A DNA stretch of 64,000 bases, taken from assembly GCF_008312935.1 (NCBI RefSeq), contig NZ_VSZO01000008.1, positions 186,001 through 250,000 on the forward strand. The letters run 5' to 3'. Below, in pieces: positions 10,152-20,499 of this stretch. The stretch is from Roseiconus lacunae (GTDB taxonomy: Bacteria; Planctomycetota; Planctomycetia; Pirellulales; Pirellulaceae). The position numbers and the translations under genes are program-made. How positions within the stretch are numbered: position 1 is the stretch's first letter; each line of letters starts with the position of its first letter. Under the pieces are notes generated by a model. The model saw only the letters and a program-made list of their open reading frames with translations, searched no databases and was not told the DNA's origin.

Positions 10152-10307
10152 GTGCAACAACCGGGGCCAACGCCGGTCATCTGACCAGTCGAACGAGCAG
10201 CTTTGATTGAAACTGAAAGATCTTGAAAATACGTCGGCGATTCTGCGATCTCGTGTTCGCGATGCCGCTGGCGGTCACTACGATTGAGGCTTAACTATTT
10301 GCCCATC

Positions 10308-11513
10308 ATGGTGACAAACGAAAAGAGTGATCAGTTGGCAGCTCAAAATGATCCGTTCGAAAGCGAACTGCGAGGCGACGAGCATTCTATTAGCGCGGAT
10401 GCGTTCAACCCTACGATTGTGGCGCCCGCTTTACAGCGCATCTCGACTTGCCTGATGATCATCGCGGGCATTCTCTTGATGTACGCGTTGTATTGGCTTC
10501 GACCGGTACTCGTTCCATTCGTGGTTTCATTGTTCGTTGTCAGTGGGATCGCGCCTTTGATGCGGCTGCTCGAGAAGCGGCTGGGGCTGAAGCGATTCGC
10601 GGCAATCGGAATTACATTTTTGTTCGGATTGGTTTTGATCACCGGGTTGATGTGCTGTTTGTGGTTGTCGATCCAGCAGATCAGTACGCAAGGAAAAGCG
10701 TACGCCAATCGCGTCGAACAAATGTTTGGTGACATGCAGCAATGGATGCAAGAGCACGCGATTCCCAAACTATCCCTTTCGTCGTTTCGCAACAGCGAAG
10801 AAAGTGAAGCTGAACTTGCTGCCCAAGTCAGTGAAAACGCCGCAGTCAACGCACGACATGCAGACTTGTTGGACATGGTAGATCAGTGGGTCAGTGGATC
10901 CCTGGCCACCTTGTCGGCAGAATTACTGACGATGGTCAGCAGTTTCGCGGTCGTGTCGATCTTCGTGTTCTTTCTACTGCTCGGTGAACTCAATAGCAGC
11001 AGCGAAAGCTTGGTCGGTAAAATCGACTATCAGATGCGGTCCTACATGCTGGTCAAGACAGCCATTTCCGCGGTGACGGGATTCATTTTTGGGCTGACGT
11101 TGTGGCTGTTTGGTGTGCCAATGGCGTTGACCTTTGGTCTGCTCGCATTCCTACTGAATTACATTCCAAACTTTGGTCCGCTGGTTGCCACTGCCCTTCC
11201 GGTGCCGTTCATTGTGCTGCTTCCCGAGGCCAGCATCGGCTGGATGGTCGCAGCGATCGCAGCTTCGGGAGGCGTCCAATTGATCAGCGGAAATTTGGTC
11301 GAACCGAAGTTGATGGGCGACTCCGCCGGATTGCACCCGATCACCATCATGTTGGGGCTGATGTTCTGGGGCATGCTTTGGGGAATCATTGGCATGTTCT
11401 TGGCAACCCCGATCATGGCTGCGATGCGAATCATTTTCCAACGATCCGCTTCAACCCGACCACTTGCCGATTTAATGTCAGGGACTTGGCCTGAACCAGC
11501 CGAAGGAACGTAG
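10308..11513 (+). CDS. AI-2E family transporter (PF01594) membrane protein
   Basis: A 401-residue integral membrane protein with two N-terminal hydrophobic helices (LMYALYWLRPVLVPFVVSLF), a soluble helical middle, and a C-terminal group of helices carrying family landmarks: LAFLLNYIPNFGPLVATALP, VEPKLMGDSAGLHPITIML and IGMFLATPIMAAM. Members include AI-2 exporters and Na+/H+ antiporters, so the substrate cannot be fixed from sequence. The start is ATG 10308 (MVTNEKSD); a TTG at 10284 is in frame but unnecessary. It faces the next gene tail to tail across a short spacer with a small hairpin. Confidence 0.92.
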   Translation: MVTNEKSDQLAAQNDPFESELRGDEHSISADAFNPTIVAPALQRISTCLMIIAGILLMYALYWLRPVLVPFVVSLFVVSGIAPLMRLLEKRLGLKRFAAIGITFLFGLVLITGLMCCLWLSIQQISTQGKAYANRVEQMFGDMQQWMQEHAIPKLSLSSFRNSEESEAELAAQVSENAAVNARHADLLDMVDQWVSGSLATLSAELLTMVSSFAVVSIFVFFLLLGELNSSSESLVGKIDYQMRSYMLVKTAISAVTGFIFGLTLWLFGVPMALTFGLLAFLLNYIPNFGPLVATALPVPFIVLLPEASIGWMVAAIAASGGVQLISGNLVEPKLMGDSAGLHPITIMLGLMFWGMLWGIIGMFLATPIMAAMRIIFQRSASTRPLADLMSGTWPEPAEGT

Positions 11514-11533
11514 TCGTGCTTAGCCCCCCCGGT

Positions 11534-11552
11534 CGTCGGCGATCGTCCGACG
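11534..11552. terminator. Possible bidirectional terminator between convergent genes
   Basis: A six-base-pair GC-rich stem (CGTCGG at 11534-11539 with CCGACG at 11547-11552, seven-base loop) sits between the convergent stops of the AI-2E family gene and the DUF3472-like gene. There is no T-tract on either strand, so support is weak. Confidence 0.3.
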
Positions 11553-11567
11553 TCTAAGCTATGAAAT

Positions 11568-12527
11568 TTAGTTCGCTTGTTCGGGAACCAATTCAATTGC
11601 GTGGCGGCGTTGTTGCGGGTCACGCTTGAAGAGCGCGCCGACCTCAATAACACAGGCTTCGCCTTCGGCATGAATTTTGGCACAGTCAGGCGAGCTCGTC
11701 GTCCCTGCAGCCTTGTCGGGGTAGAACGCACTGGTACGTGACAGTTTTACTTTTTCCCCGTTGATTCGCGGCCAACCAAATTTGACCTTCACTTTGGGAA
11801 TGTCCGACCGCGGAATCTTTGCCGTCGAGTAGACTTCGACAAACGCAGAGTGGCGATTCCAAAATTCAAACTGCTCGCCCTCAAACAGCAAGCTTCCAAC
11901 TTCGAGGACTTCGCCGGACGTTTGGTCTTTTAGGCGACACGTGAACCAAGTCGATGCCGCGTCATTTTGCTCCATCGTATCCGCTTTCGTGATACTCCAG
12001 GTGTAGGTTCCTTTCTTCCAGCGAAAGGGACGGCGGACACTGGCAAACTCACCTTCATAGCCGGCACTTTCGACCAGACAGTCATCCCCGGCAGTCCGAA
12101 CATGTTCCAATCCGATCGGAGTTTTTTTGTCGGATGACCAACGAGAGAAGATCACGCCGTGCCCGCGATGGACTCGTGTCCGCTCACTTTCACTGATCCA
12201 TCCGTTAATGTTTGTCTGAATCCCACCATAGAATTGCAGGCCGTTAATCAATGCCGATCCGCACGGTGACACATAGAGATTGTAGCTATCAGGAATGTCT
12301 CGATCGATCGTGATCTCCATTTCCAGAGACTCGAAATTCTTGATGGAATCCTCGAAATGCCACCAGATATTAGCGACGTGCCATGGTCGCCTTGGCAGAT
12401 CGACCCCAAGGTTCTGAGCCATCTCCTCGGGAGACAACTGCTTGCAGGGATCATCAGCAATCGCAAGCGAAGGTATCCCTCCGACAGAAGCAAGGCATAA
12501 AAAACACAGCGATGTCATCAGACGCAT
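11568..12527 (-). CDS. Secreted DUF3472-like protein
   Basis: A 319-residue protein with a signal peptide (MRLMTSLCFLCLASVGGIPS, cleavage after LAIADD or nearby). The mature part contains FYGGIQTNINGW, GVIFSRWSSDKK and later FRWKKGTYTWSI. This order, 'GGIQ, then vIFS-W, then W-pvGtTY', resembles DUF3472, a carbohydrate-related extracellular domain. The assignment is by pattern only. An AGGAG about eight bases before ATG 12527 supports the start. It probably acts in the periplasm or on the cell surface. No operon partner is evident, since the upstream gene is divergent and the downstream gene convergent. Confidence 0.78.
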   Translation of the reverse strand: MRLMTSLCFLCLASVGGIPSLAIADDPCKQLSPEEMAQNLGVDLPRRPWHVANIWWHFEDSIKNFESLEMEITIDRDIPDSYNLYVSPCGSALINGLQFYGGIQTNINGWISESERTRVHRGHGVIFSRWSSDKKTPIGLEHVRTAGDDCLVESAGYEGEFASVRRPFRWKKGTYTWSITKADTMEQNDAASTWFTCRLKDQTSGEVLEVGSLLFEGEQFEFWNRHSAFVEVYSTAKIPRSDIPKVKVKFGWPRINGEKVKLSRTSAFYPDKAAGTTSSPDCAKIHAEGEACVIEVGALFKRDPQQRRHAIELVPEQAN

Positions 12528-13155
12528 CAGGCGGACTCCTGTCAGGACGTGAAGCAGATTGGCTTTGCGTCACATCATTCATGTTTGGACGAACTCAACC
12601 ACCACGCACCGCACGTGCTAGCGGTAACTCGCATGTCGACATACATCGGTTTCCGACTAGTTTTACGAAGCGTACTCACGGCAGACGTTGTTGGCACGAT
12701 CGCTAATCGATTGAATGAGGATCGTTGGCGAGTCGATATCCCTGTCGCAACGAATCCGCCGAAGATCGCTCGAGTATAGAACGACTGATCGCGACTCCAA
12801 TGCTTGCCCCCCGTCGTCTTGCTTAAAGCGGGGAACTTGTCTGCAAGGATCCCCCAACGTCGGAGTATCTTCCGTGATGAAAGTGGCTTGTCTCGCAATT
12901 TAATCCTCGCCGTTCCTTGTCCGTCACACGACAAAACAGTGATCTAATTGAAGTGGGATCATTCGAGACTTGAGGCTGCAGAATGAGTCAACTTTCTAGA
13001 GTTCGGCTTGTTTCAATCGCGCCGGATCTGTCGTGAATGTGTCAAGTCTATCGGCCTTCGTCGACTCTTCTTTTTCTCCGACTTGTTTGGCATGTGTAAA
13101 CCTTCTTGAACGTCTGGAATGTCGGGGCGTGGTTCGGAACCATCTGGGGCAAAAG
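12528..13155. other. Long divergent intergenic region upstream of the TpsA gene
   Basis: About 630 bases between the DUF3472-like gene and the large secreted-protein gene. Several short frames cross it on both strands, but none has a ribosome binding site, a signal peptide or a recognisable domain. The frame of the TpsA gene itself stays open to 13033, but the extra N-terminal stretch does not look like part of the protein. The region likely carries the promoters of both flanking genes. Confidence 0.45.
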
Positions 13156-16100
13156 ATGAAGCGTAATTGGACTGGTCGAAAAAGTACTCGGCGACAAGGT
13201 GCGAACAATTCCGTGAGCCGGCATCGGAGGAGCACGAGAGGCAAACGGTCGATCCTTGCGGCGGTCATAGCAAGTCTCGCCTTACCGAACGCACTGCAGG
13301 CTCAGGCTCCGGTAGGCGGAAATATTGTTGCCGGTTCGGGAACGATTGACCAAAGCGCGGCGAACCTAACCCAGATCACAACATCGACCGATCGTGCCGT
13401 GATCAATTGGAATGACTTTTCCGTTGGGCAAGGTCATACCGTCAACTTCGACCAGCTTGCGGCGACGTCGGCGGTTCTCAATCGCGTCGTTGGCGCGGCC
13501 CCACCGTCGCTGATCAATGGGGCGATCACATCAAACGGGAATGTCTTTGTCTCCAATGCCAGTGGTGTGGTAATTGGCAGCACAGGAGTGATCAACACCA
13601 ACGGTTTCACTGCGACGACACTTGACATTACGAACCAACGGTTCATGACAGGCGATTTGTCCTTCAGAGGCGATTCGCCGGCCTCTGTTGTAAACAACGG
13701 GACGATCACGACAGGTCAGGGCGGTGCACATTTCATCGCATCTCAAGTGATCAACAACGGAACCATTGCGTCGACCGGGAAGATCAACTTGGCAACCGGT
13801 GGCCGTCTCGATATAGGCAGTGGCGCCTACGTCCAAGCGGACTTGGAAACGATCGCCAATGGAATTTCGAACGGTTCCTCACTCATTCAAAATAGTGGCA
13901 CCATTCGCGCGATCGGCGGACTGAATGTCGGTGGGGAAGTGTATCTCATCAATCCGAACGGGAAGATCCTACATGACGCAAAGATTGTCGCGGCACTCGC
14001 CACCCCAGACGGAAACCAATCCGGTGGACGCGTCGAAATGATCGCTTCGGGTGAGGCGAGAATTGATAGTGGATCGATCGAAGTCGACGGACACGTTGGT
14101 GGCAAGGCAGTTGTGACCGGCCAGTCGGTTGCAATTCAATCATCGACCATCGACGCATCTGGAGATCGAGCCGGTGGTGAAGTACGAATCGGTGGCGGAT
14201 GGAAAGGGCAAGAAGCATCGATCAGCAATGCGAACATGACGCGGGTATCCGCCGATTCTGTGATTAGCGTGGATGCGATCGGCGCGGGTGATGCCGGTTC
14301 GGTAGTCATCTGGGCGGATCAGGTGACTGAGTTTGCCGGGCAAATCGTCGCGAGAGCCCTTGGTGTTGGTAACGGCGGACAAGCCGAAGTGTCAGGAAAA
14401 GACACCTTGGTGTTTACCGGTAACGTTGACCTGCGTGCAAGCCAGCCTGAAGGCCAACACGGAACGCTGTTGCTCGATCCAGCCACGTTCACTCTCGATG
14501 CAGCTAACGAAGACGCCATCCGTGCCCAATGGGGATCCGGGAACCTTATTATTGAAGCGGCAGACTCGATCGATATCACCGTCGACTTGTTCCCTACAGA
14601 TTCCCCCGGTGGTGATGAAAAATTTTCCAGTGATGGTTCAAAGACTTCGCTGACGTTGCGCGAGCAAAGTGGTAGCGATGGGGCGGTCGATATCACGATT
14701 GCGGCCGAAATCCGCGACCATCGAACCGGGGGGGCCAACACGACCATCGATGCGGGAACGGGATCTGTCACCGTAACCGAAGACGGACTGATCGCCTGGA
14801 GTCTTGGCGGCACATCGTTTGACGTCGACGTGTCGGCAAACTCCATGACCGTTGCCGGTAGTGCCTTCATCGACACCCTAACCGCCACAGGAAATGAAAC
14901 CATCGGCATTGGCGATCACGCTACCGGGACACTTCACCTAAGCGACGAAACGATCGGCAATCTAACCGTGAGCGAAATCTACGGCAGTGACTTCGACCTG
15001 GACATGGGCGAAAGCGGTCAGGCACGATCTTCACTCAAGTTGATCGGGGACTCCGTAAATATCGACCGCTTCGGCGGGTCCAGCTTAGACATCGAATCGG
15101 ATGATTTGACGATCACGGGCCCGGTGGTAGGCAACGGGTCATTCCGGTTTCGCGGTCAAGCCAATCAAACGATCGGCCTGGGAAGCGGGAGTGGCGATCT
15201 ACAGTTTTCGAAGTCGATCCTCGCTGGCATCACCGGTTTCTACAGTTTTGACATCGGGCATCAAACCGCTTCCGGGAGCGACATTTCGATCGTCGATGCT
15301 GGTTTGAATTTTAGTACGGTCACGCTTCGTGGATCATCTATCGACATCGATCAACTTTCGATCGGCACGTCGCTTAATTTGTTGACCGACAACCTGAATG
15401 TGCAAAATGCAATCACCAAAGGGGCCGACACGGGAACGCTGACCATCCAATCGATGTCCAGCAATCGCACCGTCGGGCTGGGAGACGGCACCGCCGGATT
15501 GCTGAACATAACCGCAAACGAATTCGCGTACCTCGGAAGCTACAATTTATTGAACGTGACCGTCGGAAGCGGAGTTGTAACGACTGCGATGGATTTCACC
15601 GGAAACTACCAATCGCAAATCGAGATCAACAATGCGGGTGGCTTGGTCCACTTGGATGGAGTCAGTGTCGACAGCAACCTATTTCGGTTGTTTAGCAATG
15701 ACCTTCAGATTACCAACCCGGTCATGGGAGACATTGATCGCACGGCGTTGGATTTAAATGCTAGTGTGAGCCGGATGGCTGTTGGGTCTGCCGCCGCGGG
15801 AGATTGGACGATCGACAATACCGAATTTGGCTTGCTTAGCGGCTTCAACTCACTGACACTGCACAATACGCAGATCAACGGCACCCTGGACGTTCAAGGC
15901 GGTGGAGTCGGAAGCGAATTGGACTTTAGTTCAATCACATCGGGAACCGTTAATTTCCTCGCCGATGGGATGCGTCTCTCGGACGTTTCGGTACCGGAGA
16001 ACCTGAATCTGTCCGTCTTTAGTGGGCTCGCTTTCGATAGCGGAGTCATCACGGATGACCCGACTGCTTCATTAAAGATCACGGCCGGTCGCGTTTCGGG

Positions 16101-18264
16101 GTCGACAAGTGGGTCTACAACGATTGGCATTGGCACCGGAACGACGGGAGCGGTTCAACTGGACGACGATGAACTGTTGCGGATCCAAAACTTTGAGACG
16201 CTCGCGGCCAATCACGTCTACTCATCGTCTCCCGGGTCCACCCATGTCGACGCGACACTCGATCGCAATCTGACCCTGGGAGGCGGGCAGCAAACAACGA
16301 TCGATTCGTTGACGATGACCGGTGGAAGCGATCTGGATGTATCGACTCACTACAAGTCCGGGGGAAGCGGAAATCCGGGTGCGGATACGATTGACATCGG
16401 CGAGATTACATCCGATGGCGATATCAACCTTGACAGTAGCCGCGTCGAAGTTGACGGAGACGTCCATACCGTCAATGGTGATGTTTCGGTTGATGCGCAA
16501 ATCACGACCATCGGCGACGGATCTCAGACCAGCCATGTCAGCATCGGTAGCGCCAATGGAACAACGACGATCGAGACGCAAGACTTACATGTCAATGCGA
16601 GTGCGAACGCTGGGGCACAAATAGGGTACGCGTTCTCTGGGACCGAAACGTCGACCGCCGCGGGCGACATCGTCATTGAAGCCAGTGGCGATGTGAACTT
16701 GACCGGCCAGGGAGCTCATTTTGCATCCATCGGGCACGGTGATGGCCTTGGCGGTGACGATACGGGCAAAACCGTTTCAGGAGATGTAACCGTCAGCGGA
16801 GGCAAGAACGTCACCGTCACCAAAGGGCACATCGGACACCTGATCGATCCGACAGGCAACTATGCTTCGGGCAACACACAGGTGTTTGCTGGGATGGCTG
16901 ACTTTAACGAAGACAACGAAAACCGGGTCGGCGGAGACTACCATCAGCCCTACTCACTCACTCTCGATAGTCAGTCGGTCTTAAAGAGTGCTGCGTTTGG
17001 CGATGGCGGACAACTCAGTCTCTACGCCCCGGCTCTCTCATCCTATAACATCGATGCTTCCGCTTCACTGAATGGTGGCAACGCGACGGGAGATCCGCCG
17101 ACGAAGTATGCAGGACCGAGTGATCCAGGAGATGATTTTTTGGGCGGGTATGCCGGCGACGCGGTCAATAACTGGTCAATTTTCACCGCCGCGATCGGAT
17201 TGGACGTCCAGATCACCGATGCTACGACAGTCTACGGCCAATCGATTAGTTCGCCGGCGACTGTCGGTCTGCTCAGCGATCCCTCCGTATTGTTTGGGAC
17301 AACCACGGTGGGTGATCTGGGAATGCAAGTGAATTACGATGGGATCGACGATCAAGCCGATGCCGGCATCTATGTCTTGCAAGTCGACAGCGATAATCTG
17401 TTGCAAGGGTATTACATTCGAAAGGTCTATCGGAACGGAGAAACCTACAACGCGACTCCTATCACTAACTTTGGTCGCCATACGATTTCCCCAGCGAATT
17501 TGACGATCGCCATCAATGATCAAACCAAAACATTCGGCGATCTGTTCGACTGGCAAGGAAATGAATTCATAGCCACCGGCTTGGTCAATGGCGATCTCAT
17601 TGAAAACCTGATGCTTAGCTCAGGCGGGACTGCCAAAATTGCGTCTGTCCTTGGGGGCCCCTATGTGATCAACGGAAGCAATCCGACGGGAACCGCGTTC
17701 AATGCTGCGAACTACGATATCGTGATCACGCCAGGAACGATGACAATCAATCCCGCCCCGCTGGATGTCACGTTGTACTCGCGATCGAAACTGCTGGGAC
17801 TGGAACTAGAATCCAAAACCACATTGTTTGATGTATCAGGATTAAAAAATTCGGATGCGATATTCCAAATCGTGACGTCAAGCGAAGGTCTTCCCGCAAC
17901 GGCAGTCCCTGGGACGTACGCCTTGGTCGCTGACCAACTGATCGGAAACGGACTTGATCTATCCAATTATTCGCTCAACTTGGTGGACGCAGTGTTGACC
18001 GTGATGATTCCCAATGACGAGACGGTTCATGACGTCTGGTCGCGTCCGGTAAATATCGCAACGACGTTGCCTTTGATGTTTAGTCATGACGGTGGGGCCG
18101 TGCAATCCAATCAAGCGGGGCGTTCGAGTGTCGAAATCACCGTCCCACAGGGCGGCGGAACGGGATCGAATGACGCCGGACAATCGGCGTTGGACGAAGC
18201 GAGGCGGCGCCGAACCCAACAGACCGATGACCGGAATACAACGTCGAGCGTTTCAACGTTGTAG
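13156..18264 (+). CDS. Filamentous-haemagglutinin-type exoprotein (TpsA) with MBG domains
   Basis: A 1702-residue secreted protein. Residues 1-53 form an extended, basic signal region ending in ALPNALQAQA. About 55-290 are a TPS (haemagglutination activity) domain with NWNDFSVGQGHTVNFDQ and NASGVVIGSTGVINTNGF, which outer-membrane TpsB partners recognise. The middle is beta-helical, Asp/Gly/Thr-rich sequence containing five copies of an 'IGxGxGTxGxLxLxxxEL' repeat. The C-terminus has MBG-type domains (TVYGQSISSPATVGLLSD; IAINDQTKTFGDLFDW; YDIVITPGTMTINPAP). ATG 13156 is preferred because the signal peptide follows directly; the open frame reaches 13033. A TpsB gene follows. The likely role is adhesion or surface structure. 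Confidence 0.93.
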   Translation: MKRNWTGRKSTRRQGANNSVSRHRRSTRGKRSILAAVIASLALPNALQAQAPVGGNIVAGSGTIDQSAANLTQITTSTDRAVINWNDFSVGQGHTVNFDQLAATSAVLNRVVGAAPPSLINGAITSNGNVFVSNASGVVIGSTGVINTNGFTATTLDITNQRFMTGDLSFRGDSPASVVNNGTITTGQGGAHFIASQVINNGTIASTGKINLATGGRLDIGSGAYVQADLETIANGISNGSSLIQNSGTIRAIGGLNVGGEVYLINPNGKILHDAKIVAALATPDGNQSGGRVEMIASGEARIDSGSIEVDGHVGGKAVVTGQSVAIQSSTIDASGDRAGGEVRIGGGWKGQEASISNANMTRVSADSVISVDAIGAGDAGSVVIWADQVTEFAGQIVARALGVGNGGQAEVSGKDTLVFTGNVDLRASQPEGQHGTLLLDPATFTLDAANEDAIRAQWGSGNLIIEAADSIDITVDLFPTDSPGGDEKFSSDGSKTSLTLREQSGSDGAVDITIAAEIRDHRTGGANTTIDAGTGSVTVTEDGLIAWSLGGTSFDVDVSANSMTVAGSAFIDTLTATGNETIGIGDHATGTLHLSDETIGNLTVSEIYGSDFDLDMGESGQARSSLKLIGDSVNIDRFGGSSLDIESDDLTITGPVVGNGSFRFRGQANQTIGLGSGSGDLQFSKSILAGITGFYSFDIGHQTASGSDISIVDAGLNFSTVTLRGSSIDIDQLSIGTSLNLLTDNLNVQNAITKGADTGTLTIQSMSSNRTVGLGDGTAGLLNITANEFAYLGSYNLLNVTVGSGVVTTAMDFTGNYQSQIEINNAGGLVHLDGVSVDSNLFRLFSNDLQITNPVMGDIDRTALDLNASVSRMAVGSAAAGDWTIDNTEFGLLSGFNSLTLHNTQINGTLDVQGGGVGSELDFSSITSGTVNFLADGMRLSDVSVPENLNLSVFSGLAFDSGVITDDPTASLKITAGRVSGSTSGSTTIGIGTGTTGAVQLDDDELLRIQNFETLAANHVYSSSPGSTHVDATLDRNLTLGGGQQTTIDSLTMTGGSDLDVSTHYKSGGSGNPGADTIDIGEITSDGDINLDSSRVEVDGDVHTVNGDVSVDAQITTIGDGSQTSHVSIGSANGTTTIETQDLHVNASANAGAQIGYAFSGTETSTAAGDIVIEASGDVNLTGQGAHFASIGHGDGLGGDDTGKTVSGDVTVSGGKNVTVTKGHIGHLIDPTGNYASGNTQVFAGMADFNEDNENRVGGDYHQPYSLTLDSQSVLKSAAFGDGGQLSLYAPALSSYNIDASASLNGGNATGDPPTKYAGPSDPGDDFLGGYAGDAVNNWSIFTAAIGLDVQITDATTVYGQSISSPATVGLLSDPSVLFGTTTVGDLGMQVNYDGIDDQADAGIYVLQVDSDNLLQGYYIRKVYRNGETYNATPITNFGRHTISPANLTIAINDQTKTFGDLFDWQGNEFIATGLVNGDLIENLMLSSGGTAKIASVLGGPYVINGSNPTGTAFNAANYDIVITPGTMTINPAPLDVTLYSRSKLLGLELESKTTLFDVSGLKNSDAIFQIVTSSEGLPATAVPGTYALVADQLIGNGLDLSNYSLNLVDAVLTVMIPNDETVHDVWSRPVNIATTLPLMFSHDGGAVQSNQAGRSSVEITVPQGGGTGSNDAGQSALDEARRRRTQQTDDRNTTSSVSTL
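14899..16200 (+). repeat. Five diverged ~100-residue repeats inside TpsA
   Basis: Units begin at 14899, 15169, 15469, 15775 and 16120, so the spacing is 270, 300, 306 and 345 bases, all in frame. Each starts with an IGxGxGTxG-like motif (TIGIGDHATG, TIGLGSGSG, TVGLGDGTAG, AVGSAAAG, TIGIGTGTTG). An acidic 'DxEL' step and an aromatic-containing turn (GFYSFDIG, GFNSLTLH) follow. They look like beta-helix coils duplicated within the gene. Confidence 0.75.
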
Positions 18265-18540
18265 TCAGCGGCAATCGCATGAATCTGATTTGCCAGACGA
18301 TGAAATGTTTAGGACACACCCTCATCGGCGGTAGCGATTGGTCATCCTTTTGCTTCTGTCCAAGCTGGACGACTCGCCAGACGGCACGTCATGTCCGACG
18401 CAATCGACGCCGAAGTTGCACGCTATAGCTTTGTCGAATCCGCCGCGTCCTAAGTCACTCTTCTGACTCGTTGGGCTCGCCAAAGCGATCGATCAACGAG
18501 GACGATCGAGCACCATTGATCTCGGAAGAGGCAAGTCAGG

Positions 18541-20304
18541 ATGACTGCATGGTATTGGCACAGGATGGCGGTCTGCTGCTGCCTGATTAGTTTTCTGATC
18601 GGCGGCATCGCAACCGCCCAGAACTTCGAGCGTTACCGGCCGAAGGCGTTTCCGTCGACTCGAGCTGGCGAGTTCGACATCAACGTTCCCGAGCAGCAGG
18701 ACGATGCCACTCAAAGTAGTGACGTTGTTTTGGTGGATCGGTTGGATGCGGTCATCTTGTTGGCTCACCGAGATGACCTTGATCCGCATCAAGCGTTCGA
18801 GGAACTAGAAGGCGTCCATTGCCAGATCGCTGACTCGCGATCATTGGCTCACTCCCCCCAGATTCAGAATGCGATAAGAAAGCATCTCGGTCGCCCGATC
18901 ACGCTCCGTAATCTTAACCAGATGACACGCGACGTGATCGCGATCTACGAGCGATGTGGACAGCCGATCGTCGACGTTCAGATTCTCGAACAAAAGATCA
19001 CCGGTGGTACCATTCAAATTGTCATCGTCGAATCGCGAATCGGTCGGATCAATGTGACGGGCGGGTGCTGGACCGACCGATGTTTGCTTCGCAACAACAT
19101 CACGCGATCACGAATCGGTGGAAAGATCTTCGAATCGTGTGTCGCCGAAGATCTTTTCTGGCTCAATCGAAATCCCTTTCGCTCGGTGGCGTTGGATATC
19201 AGACCTGGGACGTCCGACGGAACGTCAGATTTGTTCTTCGAGGTGTGCGATGTATTGCCTGCCAGGGCGTACGCCGGCTACGAAGACACCGGTGTCGAAG
19301 CGTTGCGTCTTGAACGTCTCTATTCTGGGGTCATGCTGGGGAATCCATTTGGACACGACGGCTTACTCGGGTATCAGTACACCGCAGACGCTGAATTCAA
19401 TCGACTGCATGCGCACGCACTAAGTTATGGCGTAGATCCCAATCGACACGAGGGATTTCAGGTATTCGGCAGTTGGGCGTCTGCCGAACCAGACTTGCCC
19501 GCACCGATGACACAAGACGGCGAAGCTTGGCAGGTCGGCTCACGTTGGTATCGCTACGGAACCCGGACGGCTTATCTCGAACGCGCGTGGTTCGCCGGCT
19601 ACGATTTCAAATCGTCCAATACGTCAGTCGAGTTCGGGTCGATCAACACATCCGATACTGCCGCAGATCTACTGCAACTTTGCCTTGGTTATCACGCTTT
19701 GGCTCGAGAAGACAATGGCGACTATGCCAGACTTCATTCGATCGTCAACTACGGTCCTGACGGCGGGTTTACTTCTCGCCACAATGCAGAGGCTTTCAAC
19801 AGCCTGAGAATGAACACGGCACCTGGATACGTTTACTGGCGTACCAATTTGGAAATGCGGCGTCAGGTCAGCTGCGACTACGAATGGACATTTCGTGGTG
19901 CCGGTCAAATCGCAAGTGATCGGTTGCTGTTTAGCGAAACACTTGGATTCGGCGGATACGATTCGATTCGCGGTTACGACCAACGCGTTGCCAGCGGCGA
20001 CAACGGATGGATCACCAACTTAGAAGTCGGCCCCACGGCCTGGACCTTTGGTTGCGGTGACGATGAACGAATCATCAAGTGCTATGGGTTTGCCGATCTG
20101 GGCCAGGCTTTCATCTTGGACAGCGTTCCAGGAGAAGATAAAGAACAGTTCCTAGCAGGCATAGGGATCGGTTGCCGAATCTCGATCGGTCAACGCGTTT
20201 CAATGCGGTTCGACTACGGTCGTGGACTAAACGATGTCCAAGGCGCCGACGCGGGTGATCGAGTCCACATCGGCCTGGTTTCATTCTTCGGCCCGATGCC
20301 ATAG
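18541..20304 (+). CDS. ShlB/FhaC/HecB-type two-partner secretion transporter (TpsB)
   Basis: A 587-residue outer-membrane protein. After a signal peptide (CCCLISFLIGGIATAQ), POTRA-like segments span about 90-230 (HLGRPITLRNLNQMTRDVIA, then PIVDVQILEQKITGGTIQIV, matching the POTRA_2 layout). A C-terminal Omp85-type beta barrel follows. The barrel holds the diagnostic IRGY in GGYDSIRGYDQ and ends with RMRFDYG-like strands. TpsB proteins recognise the TPS domain of their exoprotein and thread it across the outer membrane. The gene follows TpsA by 276 bases, and GGAAGAGG precedes the ATG. The number of cysteines is unusually high for a barrel protein. Confidence 0.9.
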   Translation: MTAWYWHRMAVCCCLISFLIGGIATAQNFERYRPKAFPSTRAGEFDINVPEQQDDATQSSDVVLVDRLDAVILLAHRDDLDPHQAFEELEGVHCQIADSRSLAHSPQIQNAIRKHLGRPITLRNLNQMTRDVIAIYERCGQPIVDVQILEQKITGGTIQIVIVESRIGRINVTGGCWTDRCLLRNNITRSRIGGKIFESCVAEDLFWLNRNPFRSVALDIRPGTSDGTSDLFFEVCDVLPARAYAGYEDTGVEALRLERLYSGVMLGNPFGHDGLLGYQYTADAEFNRLHAHALSYGVDPNRHEGFQVFGSWASAEPDLPAPMTQDGEAWQVGSRWYRYGTRTAYLERAWFAGYDFKSSNTSVEFGSINTSDTAADLLQLCLGYHALAREDNGDYARLHSIVNYGPDGGFTSRHNAEAFNSLRMNTAPGYVYWRTNLEMRRQVSCDYEWTFRGAGQIASDRLLFSETLGFGGYDSIRGYDQRVASGDNGWITNLEVGPTAWTFGCGDDERIIKCYGFADLGQAFILDSVPGEDKEQFLAGIGIGCRISIGQRVSMRFDYGRGLNDVQGADAGDRVHIGLVSFFGPMP

Positions 20305-20499
20305 CGACACTGATGATTCACTCGGGGATGGTCGCAAAATGAAGGGCGCTATCGAGTATGCGCGAAGGGTCTCCCAGGCCAAAGATTGTAGAAGGCAATT
20401 ATTGCTCGCCCATCCGATTGATCTGTCATCTTTTGGGGAACGCCACTTGTTTCTGGAACGCCGCATAGAATAATTCAGCGTAATCCCTATGGTGTCCCA

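Noticed and set aside
14319-14909. Minus-strand 196-codon frame within TpsA
   Set aside because: It is antisense to the beta-helical repeat region and is generated by its biased composition.
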